DNA from: JAHRVQ01 sp963976815
GTDB taxonomy: Bacteria; Pseudomonadota; Gammaproteobacteria; Pseudomonadales; Azotimanducaceae
Assembly: GCA_963976815.1 (NCBI GenBank)
Contig: CAXBLU010000003.1
Span: 1 to 64,000 of the forward strand
Length of the DNA stretch: 64,000 bases
Reading direction: 5' to 3'
Shown here: piece by piece, positions 53,061 through 62,034 of the stretch
Layout: each line of letters starts with the position of its first letter
Position numbering within the stretch: the stretch's first letter is position 1
Position numbers and translations under genes: made by a program
The notes under the pieces: generated by a model
Seen by the model: the letters and a program-made list of their open reading frames with translations, nothing else
Database searches by the model: none
Told to the model about the DNA's origin: nothing

Positions 53061-54467
53061 ATGTTAGCTCAAGAACCTGGCATTCAATTGCTTGATGGCA
53101 AAAGTGCATCCGCCATTCTTTACGAAATACTCACCCACGCAAGGGAGATATATCCAGACCTGCTGGCGATCGAATCCTGGCCCAACGCCGGTGACTTTCG
53201 TAAACAGTATGTGGATCTATTGCCAAAATTTGAAGCCGCTCGGCTAGCCAGCAAACAACGTGACGCGATTGCCTGTCATCTCGCCGAAGCACTTGCCCAA
53301 CGGATAATTTGGCAGGACGGTGAACACTCAGAACCCCTCTCTCAACATCTAAACGTAGCGGGCAAATCGCTGCCACTGAAAAGTATTGCGGGTAACGGTA
53401 GTCATGGTTGGGCGCCGCATTTTGACTATGGCGACCAACAATACAATGACTTCCGCCAACTAGGGACTGCTCTGGCTGACAGAGCCGTGATAACCGAAGC
53501 AGCGGCAGAATCATTGAACTGGATTCAGACTAATATCATCTCGAGCGGTCAGATCAGATTGCCAAACCGAAAAATTGTCATCATGGGCGCAGCCGCCGAG
53601 ATGGCCCCAACGGAAATGTTTCTCCACTCCGGCGCGGACATACTGTGGATTGACCCTGCGCCGCCACCCGCCGATTGGGTCAAACAACACACATTCAGCG
53701 GAACCCTAAATGTGCCAGACGGCAATGCAGACCTACTGACCCAACCCCGCGAAATATTAGCAACAATCATAGCCTTTGCCGGCGGCGAACCCGTTGATCT
53801 TTGCCTATATGCCTATGCGCCGGGTCAGGCGAGGGAGATGCGCCTCACAGGTGCAATGAACGCGCTCATTGATCATCTACCAAGGAAACTGGTTGCAACA
53901 GTGACAATGCTTATTTCACCAACCACGCCGTCTGAACTCAGTAGTTCTGAACTGGATCGCATCCACAATCGGCTCGATCAGCGACCTGGCTGGGAAGCGT
54001 TATTGGACATGCTCGGTTTCCTCGGCCGGGGCGGCGGGGTTGCGGTTCAAGATCAGGCTGCGGCATCTCGATCTATTGTCAGTATTCAGGGCGCAAGCTA
54101 TCAAGCAGCCCAATACCTGGGCAAAGTGATGACCGCAGAAAACTGGGCCAGAAACATAAGAATGTCAGCGAATACCGCCGCAATCACCCAGACCCGCTCC
54201 TTGAATCATCCCGTATTTGATGCGGCCTTTGGCGGTGCCGCGGCCCTTCAGGTGGAAACCCTGACACCGGAACAATCCCGTTGTATTAATGGGCTTCTAG
54301 CCATTAGCGACTGGCTGCAACCGGAACGTCCCGTTCCCGGTAGGGTCCGCGTCCACGGTGGCATCCACACCCTTCCTTACCCACTGGAGTACGCGTTACG
54401 CCCCGCCGCCGCTATCGGCTTTGCCAAATCACCACGCCTGCTCGGCAAATTGGTATTTGGCCGTTAG
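53061..54467 (+). CDS. Unrecognised protein with Rossmann-like segment
   Basis: I do not recognise this 468-residue protein. A central segment (RKIVIMGAAAEMAPTEMFLHSGADILWIDP, about residues 172-202) looks like a beta-alpha-beta nucleotide-binding fold. The C-terminal half has helical segments and a HGGIHTLPYPLEYALRPAAAIGFAKSP end. No signal peptide or membrane helix is visible. ATG at 53061 is chosen; the frame is open from 52839, but those upstream codons run through the terminator. It lies between the thiolase and the selenoprotein gene in the same direction. Confidence 0.7.
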   Translation: MLAQEPGIQLLDGKSASAILYEILTHAREIYPDLLAIESWPNAGDFRKQYVDLLPKFEAARLASKQRDAIACHLAEALAQRIIWQDGEHSEPLSQHLNVAGKSLPLKSIAGNGSHGWAPHFDYGDQQYNDFRQLGTALADRAVITEAAAESLNWIQTNIISSGQIRLPNRKIVIMGAAAEMAPTEMFLHSGADILWIDPAPPPADWVKQHTFSGTLNVPDGNADLLTQPREILATIIAFAGGEPVDLCLYAYAPGQAREMRLTGAMNALIDHLPRKLVATVTMLISPTTPSELSSSELDRIHNRLDQRPGWEALLDMLGFLGRGGGVAVQDQAAASRSIVSIQGASYQAAQYLGKVMTAENWARNIRMSANTAAITQTRSLNHPVFDAAFGGAAALQVETLTPEQSRCINGLLAISDWLQPERPVPGRVRVHGGIHTLPYPLEYALRPAAAIGFAKSPRLLGKLVFGR

Positions 54468-54549
54468 ACGCAACCTGATTAGGTTCCCACGGCTTGATAA
54501 TTTCAGCTCAACGGTGTTAATGTTTAACTTTAAACAATAACACCAACCC

Positions 54550-55299
54550 ATGACTACAGGTGATTGGCTAGGTCTCGCATCAGGCGCTTTGATTCTGATT
54601 TCGATGGGCGCTTTTTTCTATCGAGTACTCAAGGTGAATGTACCCAGGGTTCGAGCCGGTTACTTCACGGCAATGCTGATCGCCGCCGGACTTGGTATGG
54701 CCGCTTTCGCGTTTGACGCTACCTGGGTTGGCACTATTCCCGCCATACTCGGTATTAGCCTAGGTCTTATTTTTCCTACCCTGCGACTCCAATCGGCCCA
54801 GAATAAAAAACAACCTGCGGTCGCCCCCGGCGAGCCAATGATTAACTTCACGGCCACGGATGACTCAGGAAGGCCCTTTGAACTGGCATCGCTAATGGGC
54901 CAACCAATCCTGTTGAAATTTTTTCGCGGCCACTGGTGACCTTACTGTGTCGCCGAGTTACGGCGATGGGAAGAGTTACGTCCACTACTGGATGATCGGA
55001 TTATCGCCCTAGTACTCATCAGTAGTGATACGGTCGAACAGAGTGCCGCGGGAAAGAGAAAGCACGGGGTTAATGCAACGCTCCTAAGTGACAATGAGCT
55101 ATCCGTCACGGACCTGTACAACCTGAGGACGACCAGAAATGTCGCCCCCAAACCCGGCGTCATTGTCGACCTGCCAATCCCCACCACTATTTTGATTGAT
55201 GCCGAGGGTATTGTGAGGTGGATCGATCAGGCTCAAGACTACATGCTTCGCTCGGATCCAGATCGTGTTAAACAGGCAATCTTGAGTCTACCCGACTAA
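54550..55299 (+). CDS. Membrane-anchored thioredoxin-fold protein, candidate selenoprotein (UGA at codon 130)
   Basis: The frame runs 250 codons to TAA at 55297-55299 with one internal TGA at 54937-54939. Residues 1-80 contain three hydrophobic helices. Residues 90-249 are an AhpC/TSA-type thioredoxin fold: PILLKFFRGHW-(TGA)-PYCVAELRRW, then the V-I-V-D-L-P-I-P-T-T cis-Pro region and D-A-E-G-I-V-R-W. The TGA stands exactly where homologues have the first Cys of W-C-P-Y-C, giving a U130-P-Y-C133 redox motif. Coding quality continues unchanged after the TGA. A SECIS-like hairpin follows. Sec insertion machinery is not in this window, so recoding is inferred; a nonsense mutation is the alternative. 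Confidence 0.85.
54948..54968 (+). promoter_or_regulatory. SECIS-like hairpin downstream of the in-frame UGA
   Basis: Stem TCGCCG (54950-54955) with CGGCGA (54961-54966), extended by two G-U pairs (54949/54967 and 54948/54968), around the five-base loop AGTTA containing G-U. The loop begins 16 bases after the TGA; in E. coli fdhF it begins 17 bases after. SelB normally recognises this upper stem-loop. Confidence 0.75.
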
Positions 55300-55354
55300 C
55301 GAGCTTTCTCTAGCGCCGGATCTTCAACCAAATTGCTGTGACCGGCTTCCAGGG

Positions 55355-55717
55355 CTACGGTATGTCGAGAATTGGTTGAAAGTTCTGATTGCAGCACCCG
55401 CCGAGTTCTGGACGATCGTAAGCACACACTTGATGGTCGGTGACAATATCATCCATGACAAGCCACCAGGCGACCGAACTACTTAGTAGGCCTGATTCCA
55501 GCAGAACCGTTGGCGAACCCGAGCCTCGACAGTCAAGGTGCATAGGTCTTCCCGACACCTCAAAAAGCTCACCCCTTGCGGGATACTTTTGTAGATCTTG
55601 ACGGACGCAGGATTTCTGGAACATTGCGCCGCTGATCGTCAACACTACAATTATCAGCACTAAACCAGCCACGATTTTGGCGAACAATCTTTTGCCGAAC
55701 AATCTTTTGCCGAACAA
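55355..55717 (-). pseudogene. Truncated alpha/beta hydrolase remnant
   Basis: A 120-codon frame with an N-terminal membrane anchor and the first part of an alpha/beta hydrolase (YPARGELFEVSGRPMHLDCRGSGSPTVLLESGLLSSSVAWW, then VCAYDRPELGGC). Homologues continue for about 200 more residues with the G-x-S-x-G nucleophile; here the frame ends shortly after the CAYDR motif, just before the convergent selenoprotein gene. The 5' end holds a 15-bp tandem duplication (G-K-R-L-F twice). Confidence 0.72.
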
Positions 55718-55759
55718 CCCCAGGTTATTCCTTTCTTCCGGCCTATCGTGAGGTCACTT

Positions 55760-57397
55760 TTAGACTGCGGTATGGCTCAATTCAGCTGCATACCAAATGC
55801 TATCCGACGGCGCTCGCTTAATTCGTTTCGCGGTACGGCGGCCCACAAGAAACAGGGCCACAGTTGCAAAGAGTGCCGCCACATCTACGAGAATGGAAGT
55901 ATCCGGATAGTTCCATCCGACCTGAGGAACCACAAGGGAAACCAAACTCACCACCGGGATCATCATAGTCGCACATGCGGCCGCAGCCAATAAGTCCACT
56001 GAACCTCTGGCTGCACCCCGAATCAAAGCCCAGGCAACTGCTGCTAAAAACACCACATAGTAGATAAGCGGATGCCAGCTTGCACCGTCTAAAGACCAGA
56101 GTGGCAACAGCTTCGCCGCGGCGATGGTAAGGGAAATACCTGCAACGCAACCCAATGAAACGCCAACCGTAAGCGCACCGAGAATCTCCGTGGACCTAGA
56201 CTGGGAGACTTCGCTGACCGCACTATTGCGCCTGATCTTCTTTCTCCGAGTTTCGACCCAGAGCAAATTCCCACTGTAAAACAAGAGCGCTCCCGTCAGC
56301 CCCAGAATAAAATAGCTCCATCGAACAGGAGCACCACCAAAACTGCCAAAGTGTAGTGTGAAGAAACTGGTCAATGTTGCACCCAAAGGTCCCTGCATGC
56401 CGGGCATATAATCCGTCGCCACTGCTTCTCCAGTATATGGATCAACCCCAACCACCCCTCCGGTCGGAGATCGCATACCATACTTAGGATCGTTGCCAAA
56501 TACGCGAAGCATTGGCCCGCGCCCCGATGCAATCTGGTAAGTCATCAGGTTTGGGGTAAAACCCGGCGCCTGTTCCGTTAGTCTTGCCACGATTTGGGCA
56601 GGCGGCAAGAATTGATCCTGACTCGAATCGATTGTGCTGGCGCTATCGTTTACAGGAGCAGGAATCGATCGTTGCGGCACTGTAAAACTGTTTTCACCTC
56701 TGTATACCAGGGCTGACTGGGCGTCATAAAATTGATCATGAAAGGCGAATACGACAGCCGTGACCGCCATGATGATATGAAACGGTAAACTGAAAAGACC
56801 AAGCAAATTGTGAAAATCTAACCACATCCGCTTCAGGTTGTGGGTTTGCCGAAAAGCAAAAAGATCTTTAATCAGGGTCGGAAACAGAACAATGACGCCT
56901 GAGATCAAGGCAACCCCATAAAGCAGAGCAATAATACCCATTATGGGCATCGCAATCTCATGTTCAAAGGGTAAGCCAATTTGACGATGCAGATCATCAA
57001 TCAATTGCGATACTGGAGACGCTCCAGAATCCCCCACAATCAATTGACCGTCTGCGCTTAAATCCGCATGCCGATAAGTAGGTGGATCATGGTCGTGAGC
57101 TTCTGCGACCTGTACCCGCCAGTTCATTCGCGCAGGATATTCCGTCGTGGGTTCCAGCACGATCTGATACCCCGTGGCAGCTTCAGGATACCGTGCCGTG
57201 ACTTTGTCGATTAACTCCGCTGTACGATCGAGTGGGGTGAAGGATTCGAACTTCGAGGGAGGCGATGACCATTGCTGCAGGGGGGCTTCAAACATCGTAA
57301 TCGCACCGGCATAAAATGCGATAAACAGTGCAAGCCCACTGATGATACCAACCCAAGTATGAACATCTTTGTATACTTTGATGACGTCACTTCGCAT
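55760..57397 (-). CDS. PepSY-TM family protein of an iron-uptake locus
   Basis: A 545-residue inner membrane protein with the PepSY_TM architecture: a first helix (about 17-36) preceded by V-H-T-W, periplasmic PepSY regions, the FHNLLGLFSLPFHIIMAVTAVVFAF segment, a second periplasmic part and further C-terminal helices. Such proteins reduce ferric siderophores or handle iron release at the inner membrane; conserved His residues could bind haem. It is last in a minus-strand group after a TonB receptor and two small membrane proteins. Confidence 0.85.
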   Translation of the reverse strand: MRSDVIKVYKDVHTWVGIISGLALFIAFYAGAITMFEAPLQQWSSPPSKFESFTPLDRTAELIDKVTARYPEAATGYQIVLEPTTEYPARMNWRVQVAEAHDHDPPTYRHADLSADGQLIVGDSGASPVSQLIDDLHRQIGLPFEHEIAMPIMGIIALLYGVALISGVIVLFPTLIKDLFAFRQTHNLKRMWLDFHNLLGLFSLPFHIIMAVTAVVFAFHDQFYDAQSALVYRGENSFTVPQRSIPAPVNDSASTIDSSQDQFLPPAQIVARLTEQAPGFTPNLMTYQIASGRGPMLRVFGNDPKYGMRSPTGGVVGVDPYTGEAVATDYMPGMQGPLGATLTSFFTLHFGSFGGAPVRWSYFILGLTGALLFYSGNLLWVETRRKKIRRNSAVSEVSQSRSTEILGALTVGVSLGCVAGISLTIAAAKLLPLWSLDGASWHPLIYYVVFLAAVAWALIRGAARGSVDLLAAAACATMMIPVVSLVSLVVPQVGWNYPDTSILVDVAALFATVALFLVGRRTAKRIKRAPSDSIWYAAELSHTAV

Positions 57398-57400
57398 AAC

Positions 57401-57751
57401 TTAACTCGTCAAGAATAAGATGGACCAGACCACAACATTTGCTGCGCCTAGCCAACACCAGGCTCTTAGACCTGATTGAAAAAGAAAGCAGGTGCTAAGC
57501 AGGACTACCAACGTCGGTGCCATAAACCACATTGTCAATTGATGGGCGATCGAGAACTGCCCTACTCCACCGAACACGAAAAGCCCCAGAAACCCGCTTA
57601 ACCCAAGCGACAGACAAAACCCAAGAATAAGCCCGGCACTGGCTTTTCCAGCCCAATGCTGACTGGATAGTCTGGGCGCTTTGGTTTTTTTCAGGCCATT
57701 TGCTGCGCTATCTACACCCCTATCTACAGCTCGATTTACGACAGTATTCAC
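57401..57751 (-). CDS. Small membrane protein, DUF3649-like
   Basis: A 116-residue protein with an N-terminal basic region and three or four hydrophobic helices; the end (QSGLRAWCWLGAANVVVWSILF) resembles DUF3649 proteins of siderophore receptor/PepSY operons. The function is unknown. It sits 3 nt before PepSY and overlaps the preceding gene by 4 nt, so it is part of the operon. Confidence 0.7.
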   Translation of the reverse strand: MNTVVNRAVDRGVDSAANGLKKTKAPRLSSQHWAGKASAGLILGFCLSLGLSGFLGLFVFGGVGQFSIAHQLTMWFMAPTLVVLLSTCFLFQSGLRAWCWLGAANVVVWSILFLTS

Positions 57752-58029
57752 TTCTCGGCCTCCGCTTGTTGTTTTCGAAAGTACCCCACCGAAATCGGTA
57801 TGATCGACCAGACCAACATGATGACCGTCAGCAGAAAGTAGACTGATATCGCAGGGCCAAAAACTCCGTCCAACATAACAAAAGCTAAAATGACCAGGAT
57901 TGCGCAGGAAATGTATATTGCTTTTACTGGAGGCTGTTGCCTCATTAGTTTTTGATGTGGACTCGCGAGGTACAACAGCAGGGCAATAAGTCCTGCAGCA
58001 ACAACTGCTCCGGCAATATATATATTCAT
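57748..58029 (-). CDS. Small membrane protein, DUF3325-like
   Basis: A 93-residue protein with three hydrophobic helices and Y-L-A-S-P-H-Q-K-L after the first, a pattern seen in DUF3325 proteins. Usually found with TonB receptors and PepSY proteins. It begins 22 nt after the TonB receptor stop. Confidence 0.7.
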   Translation of the reverse strand: MNIYIAGAVVAAGLIALLLYLASPHQKLMRQQPPVKAIYISCAILVILAFVMLDGVFGPAISVYFLLTVIMLVWSIIPISVGYFRKQQAEAEK

Positions 58030-58051
58030 TCTCGCGCCCCTGTTCGTATCG

Positions 58052-60094
58052 TTAGAGTGTGTACGTCACTGAAACGCCAACATTCCTTGGATCGACAACT
58101 GACACATACCCACCCGGGTAACGACCACTTACAGGCTCTTTAGTCACATACTCGTCTTCGTCTAACAAATTGTTGACGAAGGCAGATATGCGCCAATTGT
58201 GGTTGTCATAGTTCGCTCTAAAGCGCGTGAGGGTGTAACCGCCCGCCTCTCGACCCTCAGTGTTTTCGAAGTCACCGTAGTAGTCATCGACATACCGTAT
58301 TGAGAGCCCAACACTAAATGCATCGGTGATCCAATAACGACCGCCGACATTCGCAGTAATCTCAGGTGCTGAGTTCAAGTCGTTACCATCTACCGTCGGG
58401 TAGCCGATGCCTGCATCTTCAATCTCAGATCGCAGCAAACCCAGGCCAGCATTCAGCTCAATGTTAGCGCGGGGTCTGGCAACAACCTCAAGTTCAGCTC
58501 CGTAGGTAACAACTTCATCCAGATTGGTAATAAACCGGGTCGAGCTTAGTGCTTGATAACCTTCATAGTTGTTGTAGAAAACATTTGCGCTGAGGTTAAC
58601 GGTCCCATCCCTGAGTGTGCTTCGAATGCTACCCTCATAGGTGTCGACCTTTTCTTCGTCGTAGAAATAATACTCCTGAGCAGTAAAGTTAAGGGCACCA
58701 CCGGCAGCGTTGTAACCCTTTCTAGCACTGATCGCGAGAGTCGTTTGTTCAGAGAGTGCATACTGGAGTACTAACTTAGGTAACGTAATGCTGTCGTCCT
58801 GATCGAGGACAGCCACAATGGGCGCGTAGGTAAAGTTGCGTAGCTGCGTTTCTTTTTGCACTCGCATCCCAACAGTGAGTTTCCAGGCATCACTCAGAGC
58901 GTAATCGACTTCTCCGTATATTGCCTTCGAGTCGCTCTCATCATCACCAGCGTAGATAAACGCACCAAGACTCTCGATGTCCTGATCCCTATCAAAGTAA
59001 GCAAGCCCAACAAAGCCGTTCCAGGTGTCATTATTGAGGCCGAAGTTAAGTTTGACATCAACGGTCCGATTGGTTTCATCAAAAGCCAGTTGCTGTTGAG
59101 CCGCGGGTGTTGCTTCGTAAGAATCAAATCCCCATTCGTAGTCCATCACCGCAAACAACAGGTCGAGGGACAGACCATCGCTGATTTCATAATTCACCGT
59201 CAAACTCGTGGTATCAGAATCATTCTCGATATCACGAAAGAACAACTTATTGTGGTCTGAAAAGTCGGGACCCTCATAAAAGATACGGCCGGTATCACCC
59301 TGTTCTTGATTGGTTGAATAGGCGAGCAGCGCTTCAATATTATCGTTAGGTTTCCATAGCAATTTGCCTTTCACTCGATTCGTTCTAATCTCGTTTAGAT
59401 CATAGTCAGCAGGATTAGTCGGGAATCCCGTCTCATCAGTAATCGTTTCCGCGTCAAGACGCTGTAAGCTCAGTCGAAATGCCAGGGTGTCTTCGATGAT
59501 CGGCCCGGATATAACACCAGCGGTATCGACATAGCTGTCATTGTTGCGATAGCCAAGTCGGACGGCACCTTCCCAATCGAAGCTAGGGTCTTTCGTTTTG
59601 ATATAGATTGAACCGGCCAGGCTATTGCGCCCGTTGCTGGTAGATTGGGGGCCTCGATACACTTCGATTTGTTGTATATCCCAGATCCCGGAGTCACCGG
59701 TCAGGTCTGCCACAAAGGGTTCCGCCACACCATCGATCAGGGTTGAGACCCTCGCCCTTGCGCCGCCGGAAATAGAATTGAAGCCTCCCGCGGAACCGTT
59801 ACCCGAAACACCCCGGATATCGGGAACTGCCCCGGAGAGCACGACAACATTCGCGATCTCAGCAACAGCATCGGTAATTGACTGATGCTGCATCGAGTTT
59901 AGGGTTTCCTCAGAAATCACCGAGACCGACGACACTGTGTCCTTCAGGGAGCGTTGGGTTTTTTCACCCACTACCACAATCTCCTCCATGCCAATTGGCT
60001 TATTCATTTCTGCTGCTCCAACAGAAAGGACTGGCATTCCAGTCAACAGCATCGAGACCAAAGTTGTCTTCCAATTACTACTCGTCATTAGCAT
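58052..60094 (-). CDS. TonB-dependent outer membrane receptor
   Basis: A 681-residue receptor (ATG at 60092-60094; a second ATG two codons later is also possible). It has a signal peptide (TTLVSMLLTGMPVLSVGA), a TonB box-like region (MEEIVVVGEKTQRS), a plug domain (SSVSVISEETLNSM; DIQQIEVYRGPQST; GSIYIKT) and a 22-strand barrel with an aromatic C-terminus (VGVSVTYTL). Ferric siderophore or other iron-chelate uptake is likely given the PepSY gene behind it and Fur-like boxes ahead. Confidence 0.92.
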   Translation of the reverse strand: MLMTSSNWKTTLVSMLLTGMPVLSVGAAEMNKPIGMEEIVVVGEKTQRSLKDTVSSVSVISEETLNSMQHQSITDAVAEIANVVVLSGAVPDIRGVSGNGSAGGFNSISGGARARVSTLIDGVAEPFVADLTGDSGIWDIQQIEVYRGPQSTSNGRNSLAGSIYIKTKDPSFDWEGAVRLGYRNNDSYVDTAGVISGPIIEDTLAFRLSLQRLDAETITDETGFPTNPADYDLNEIRTNRVKGKLLWKPNDNIEALLAYSTNQEQGDTGRIFYEGPDFSDHNKLFFRDIENDSDTTSLTVNYEISDGLSLDLLFAVMDYEWGFDSYEATPAAQQQLAFDETNRTVDVKLNFGLNNDTWNGFVGLAYFDRDQDIESLGAFIYAGDDESDSKAIYGEVDYALSDAWKLTVGMRVQKETQLRNFTYAPIVAVLDQDDSITLPKLVLQYALSEQTTLAISARKGYNAAGGALNFTAQEYYFYDEEKVDTYEGSIRSTLRDGTVNLSANVFYNNYEGYQALSSTRFITNLDEVVTYGAELEVVARPRANIELNAGLGLLRSEIEDAGIGYPTVDGNDLNSAPEITANVGGRYWITDAFSVGLSIRYVDDYYGDFENTEGREAGGYTLTRFRANYDNHNWRISAFVNNLLDEDEYVTKEPVSGRYPGGYVSVVDPRNVGVSVTYTL

Positions 60095-60168
60095 TTTGTC
60101 CGCAAGATAATTAGTGACCAATAGAAGCAATCTCGACCGTTGCAGCCAAATACCACAACATCTTATTC

Positions 60169-60187
60169 GCAATTGATTCTCATTTGT
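60169..60187. promoter_or_regulatory. Fur box 1 upstream of the TonB receptor
   Basis: On the minus strand this 19-mer (ACAAATGAGAATCAATTGC) matches the Fur consensus GATAATGATAATCATTATC at about 12 of 19 positions, including the A-A-T-G-A core. It lies about 75-93 bases upstream of the receptor start. Confidence 0.6.
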
Positions 60188-60253
60188 ATTGTTGGCGGAG
60201 ATTATAGGGAGAGCAAAGACGAGCTTCAAGTCATTTGGTAGTTATTCTTATTT

Positions 60254-60272
60254 GATATTGAGAACTATTTGT
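60254..60272. promoter_or_regulatory. Fur box 2 upstream of the TonB receptor
   Basis: GATATTGAGAACTATTTGT matches the Fur consensus at about 12 of 19 positions by hand count. Two such sites in the same 105-bp region strengthen the case for iron-repressed expression. Confidence 0.5.
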
Positions 60273-60299
60273 AGAACGCAGTGCTAAATGCAACGATTT

Positions 60300-60320
60300 G
60301 GACTGGGACTGGGACTGGGT
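60300..60320. repeat. GGACTG hexanucleotide repeat
   Basis: Three copies of GGACTG in a row between the membrane protein gene at 60334 and the TonB receptor promoter. Composition resembles the CTGGR tract at 19261-19317. Confidence 0.65.
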
Positions 60321-60333
60321 ATGAGAACTAGAT

Positions 60334-60615
60334 TTATGAGATTGGTCGAACGGTGAGTGTTCGCTTTACGGACCTAATGGTGAAAATCGCGAATACACCG
60401 GCAACCCCCAGGGCGGTTAAGCAATCCGATACTGCAAACACTGCATAATCGGGCGTCCACCACCAGCGAAGCGCCTGATAGGCGGGAAATATGACCAATA
60501 AAATGTAGCCAAAAAAGAGCCAACCGATACGTTTCAAGGGGCGATCCACCGCCTCTCCAGCAGGAAAGGGTTTCAAGGCAACCAAGTCTACTTCAGGAAT
60601 GGAATCGATATTCAT
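60334..60615 (-). CDS. Small membrane protein
   Basis: A 93-residue protein with two hydrophobic helices (about 31-48 and 60-80) and charged ends. I do not recognise it. It follows the 174-residue membrane gene by 4 nt and is probably co-transcribed with it. Confidence 0.6.
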   Translation of the reverse strand: MNIDSIPEVDLVALKPFPAGEAVDRPLKRIGWLFFGYILLVIFPAYQALRWWWTPDYAVFAVSDCLTALGVAGVFAIFTIRSVKRTLTVRPIS

Positions 60616-60619
60616 CAGT

Positions 60620-61144
60620 TTAAAACGGCTTCACTATGGCAAGGTATATCGTAAATGGAATCGACACAATCACAACTGGAGTTGAGACCACTAAAAACCA
60701 CCAATGAAGATGAATGGCATTTTCATAACGATCCATATCCCCAGCTGACCTCAGTCGACTCTTATTCAGCGTCATATGTGACAGATAATAATCCAGGGCC
60801 TCCAGGGGCAGAAAAACCAGTACAACCATAATGAGCTTCATGGCAAACCAGCCCGATAGCGGAGTCCATCCTCCAGCGATCATTAACATAGGGCCAGTTA
60901 TGAGTATCATCGGAAAGGCAACGTGCTCTAGCACCACACCCTCATCAAATCTCTCAAAAGCCCAGTTCCGAAGCCGGGCTTTATCAAGGTTTTTCGGGTC
61001 CGCCTGCCATGATCGAAACAAAGGCACGACATAGAAGGTGTAGGCCACAGCGGTGCTCATAAACCACATGGCCACAAAGAACAGATGTACGAACTTGATT
61101 TGCATGTAGTAAGGAGCGAGCAGTTGAGCCACAGAATCTAACAA
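60620..61144 (-). CDS. Membrane protein resembling HemJ/CopD-type four-helix proteins
   Basis: A 174-residue protein with four membrane helices, His24 in the first helix (QIKFVHLFFVAMWF), a Trp-rich segment and a V-K-P-F end. The pattern (K-x-x-H...W in helix 1, G-W-x-x-x-K in helix 3) resembles HemJ/DUF2269 haem-linked membrane proteins. I infer possible haem binding; the exact family is unproven. Confidence 0.6.
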   Translation of the reverse strand: MLDSVAQLLAPYYMQIKFVHLFFVAMWFMSTAVAYTFYVVPLFRSWQADPKNLDKARLRNWAFERFDEGVVLEHVAFPMILITGPMLMIAGGWTPLSGWFAMKLIMVVLVFLPLEALDYYLSHMTLNKSRLRSAGDMDRYENAIHLHWWFLVVSTPVVIVSIPFTIYLAIVKPF

Positions 61145-61173
61145 TTAGCTCCCCTTTGCAGTGGAATTCTGAT

Positions 61174-62034
61174 TTAGCCCCAGGCCGCGAGTATCTTTTT
61201 GACCTCGTCGATAAACGCCAGGGGTTGGTCGAGGAACAAATGATGCTGTGCCGCTTTAAGTTCAACCAGCGTCATGTCGGGCATTAATTCCTGCATGTAG
61301 GCCGCACTTGTTGCTTTGAAGCTCTCGCTATTTTCACCATAAATGAGCGCAAGTTTGCCTTTAATGGCTTTAAGGTCAGATTCCAGGTCACCGTTCATGG
61401 TCATTCGAGAATTTAATTCCTCATCAAATTTCCACACCCAACCCTCATCATATTCCACGGAATTTCGCGCGATGTGATCCACGAGATATTGGTTGTCACA
61501 GGTTTGTGGAGGCTGCAACCGAAACCTTGCAATGGCAATTTCACGCTCCGGATATACCTTGGCACGGCCCAGGCGTTCCAGTTGTGGCTCTCGCTCTTTG
61601 ATGTCATCCGGGTGACGCACGCCGGAGTCGACCAATATTAGCCCCTTAAAACGATCCGGATATTGGGCCATGGTTCGAATGGCCTGTAGACCGCCAAAAC
61701 TATGGGCAATTAATATACTGTCCTGGGGTAGTTTTGCGGCATCGGCGACGGCAATAATTTCTTGTGCATAGGTGTCATTAGAATAGGCATCACGATGGTC
61801 GCTATCACCCATGCCTGACATATCAAGCGCAACGGTCTGGTGATCTGCTTTAAAAGCAGGGGCAATAAAATCCCACCAGTGAGCATGGGCATTGTGGCCG
61901 TGGACAAATAGTAGTCCCGGCGAACCGGTCTGACTCCAGGTGAGATAGTTAATATCGCAGTCTTCGACCTCGATGCTTGTCGCATCGGGCGTATCCTCAA
62001 CCGCAGCCCAAAACCAGTCCGGTGTATCGCTCAT
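61174..62034 (-). CDS. Alpha/beta hydrolase
   Basis: A 286-residue hydrolase with the oxyanion-hole motif V-H-G-H-N-A-H at about 44-50, nucleophile Ser112 in A-H-S-F-G-G, and a C-terminal His in Q-H-H-L-F-L. It starts on the stop codon of the acyl-CoA dehydrogenase gene (1-nt overlap), so the pair may act on the same acyl or ester substrate. Substrate unknown. Confidence 0.88.
   Translation of the reverse strand: MSDTPDWFWAAVEDTPDATSIEVEDCDINYLTWSQTGSPGLLFVHGHNAHAHWWDFIAPAFKADHQTVALDMSGMGDSDHRDAYSNDTYAQEIIAVADAAKLPQDSILIAHSFGGLQAIRTMAQYPDRFKGLILVDSGVRHPDDIKEREPQLERLGRAKVYPEREIAIARFRLQPPQTCDNQYLVDHIARNSVEYDEGWVWKFDEELNSRMTMNGDLESDLKAIKGKLALIYGENSESFKATSAAYMQELMPDMTLVELKAAQHHLFLDQPLAFIDEVKKILAAWG

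Noticed and set aside
54550..54939. A 129-residue truncated membrane protein ending at TGA
   Set aside because: The conserved redox motif and the rest of the fold continue in the same frame after the TGA, with a SECIS-like hairpin; recoding is the better explanation.
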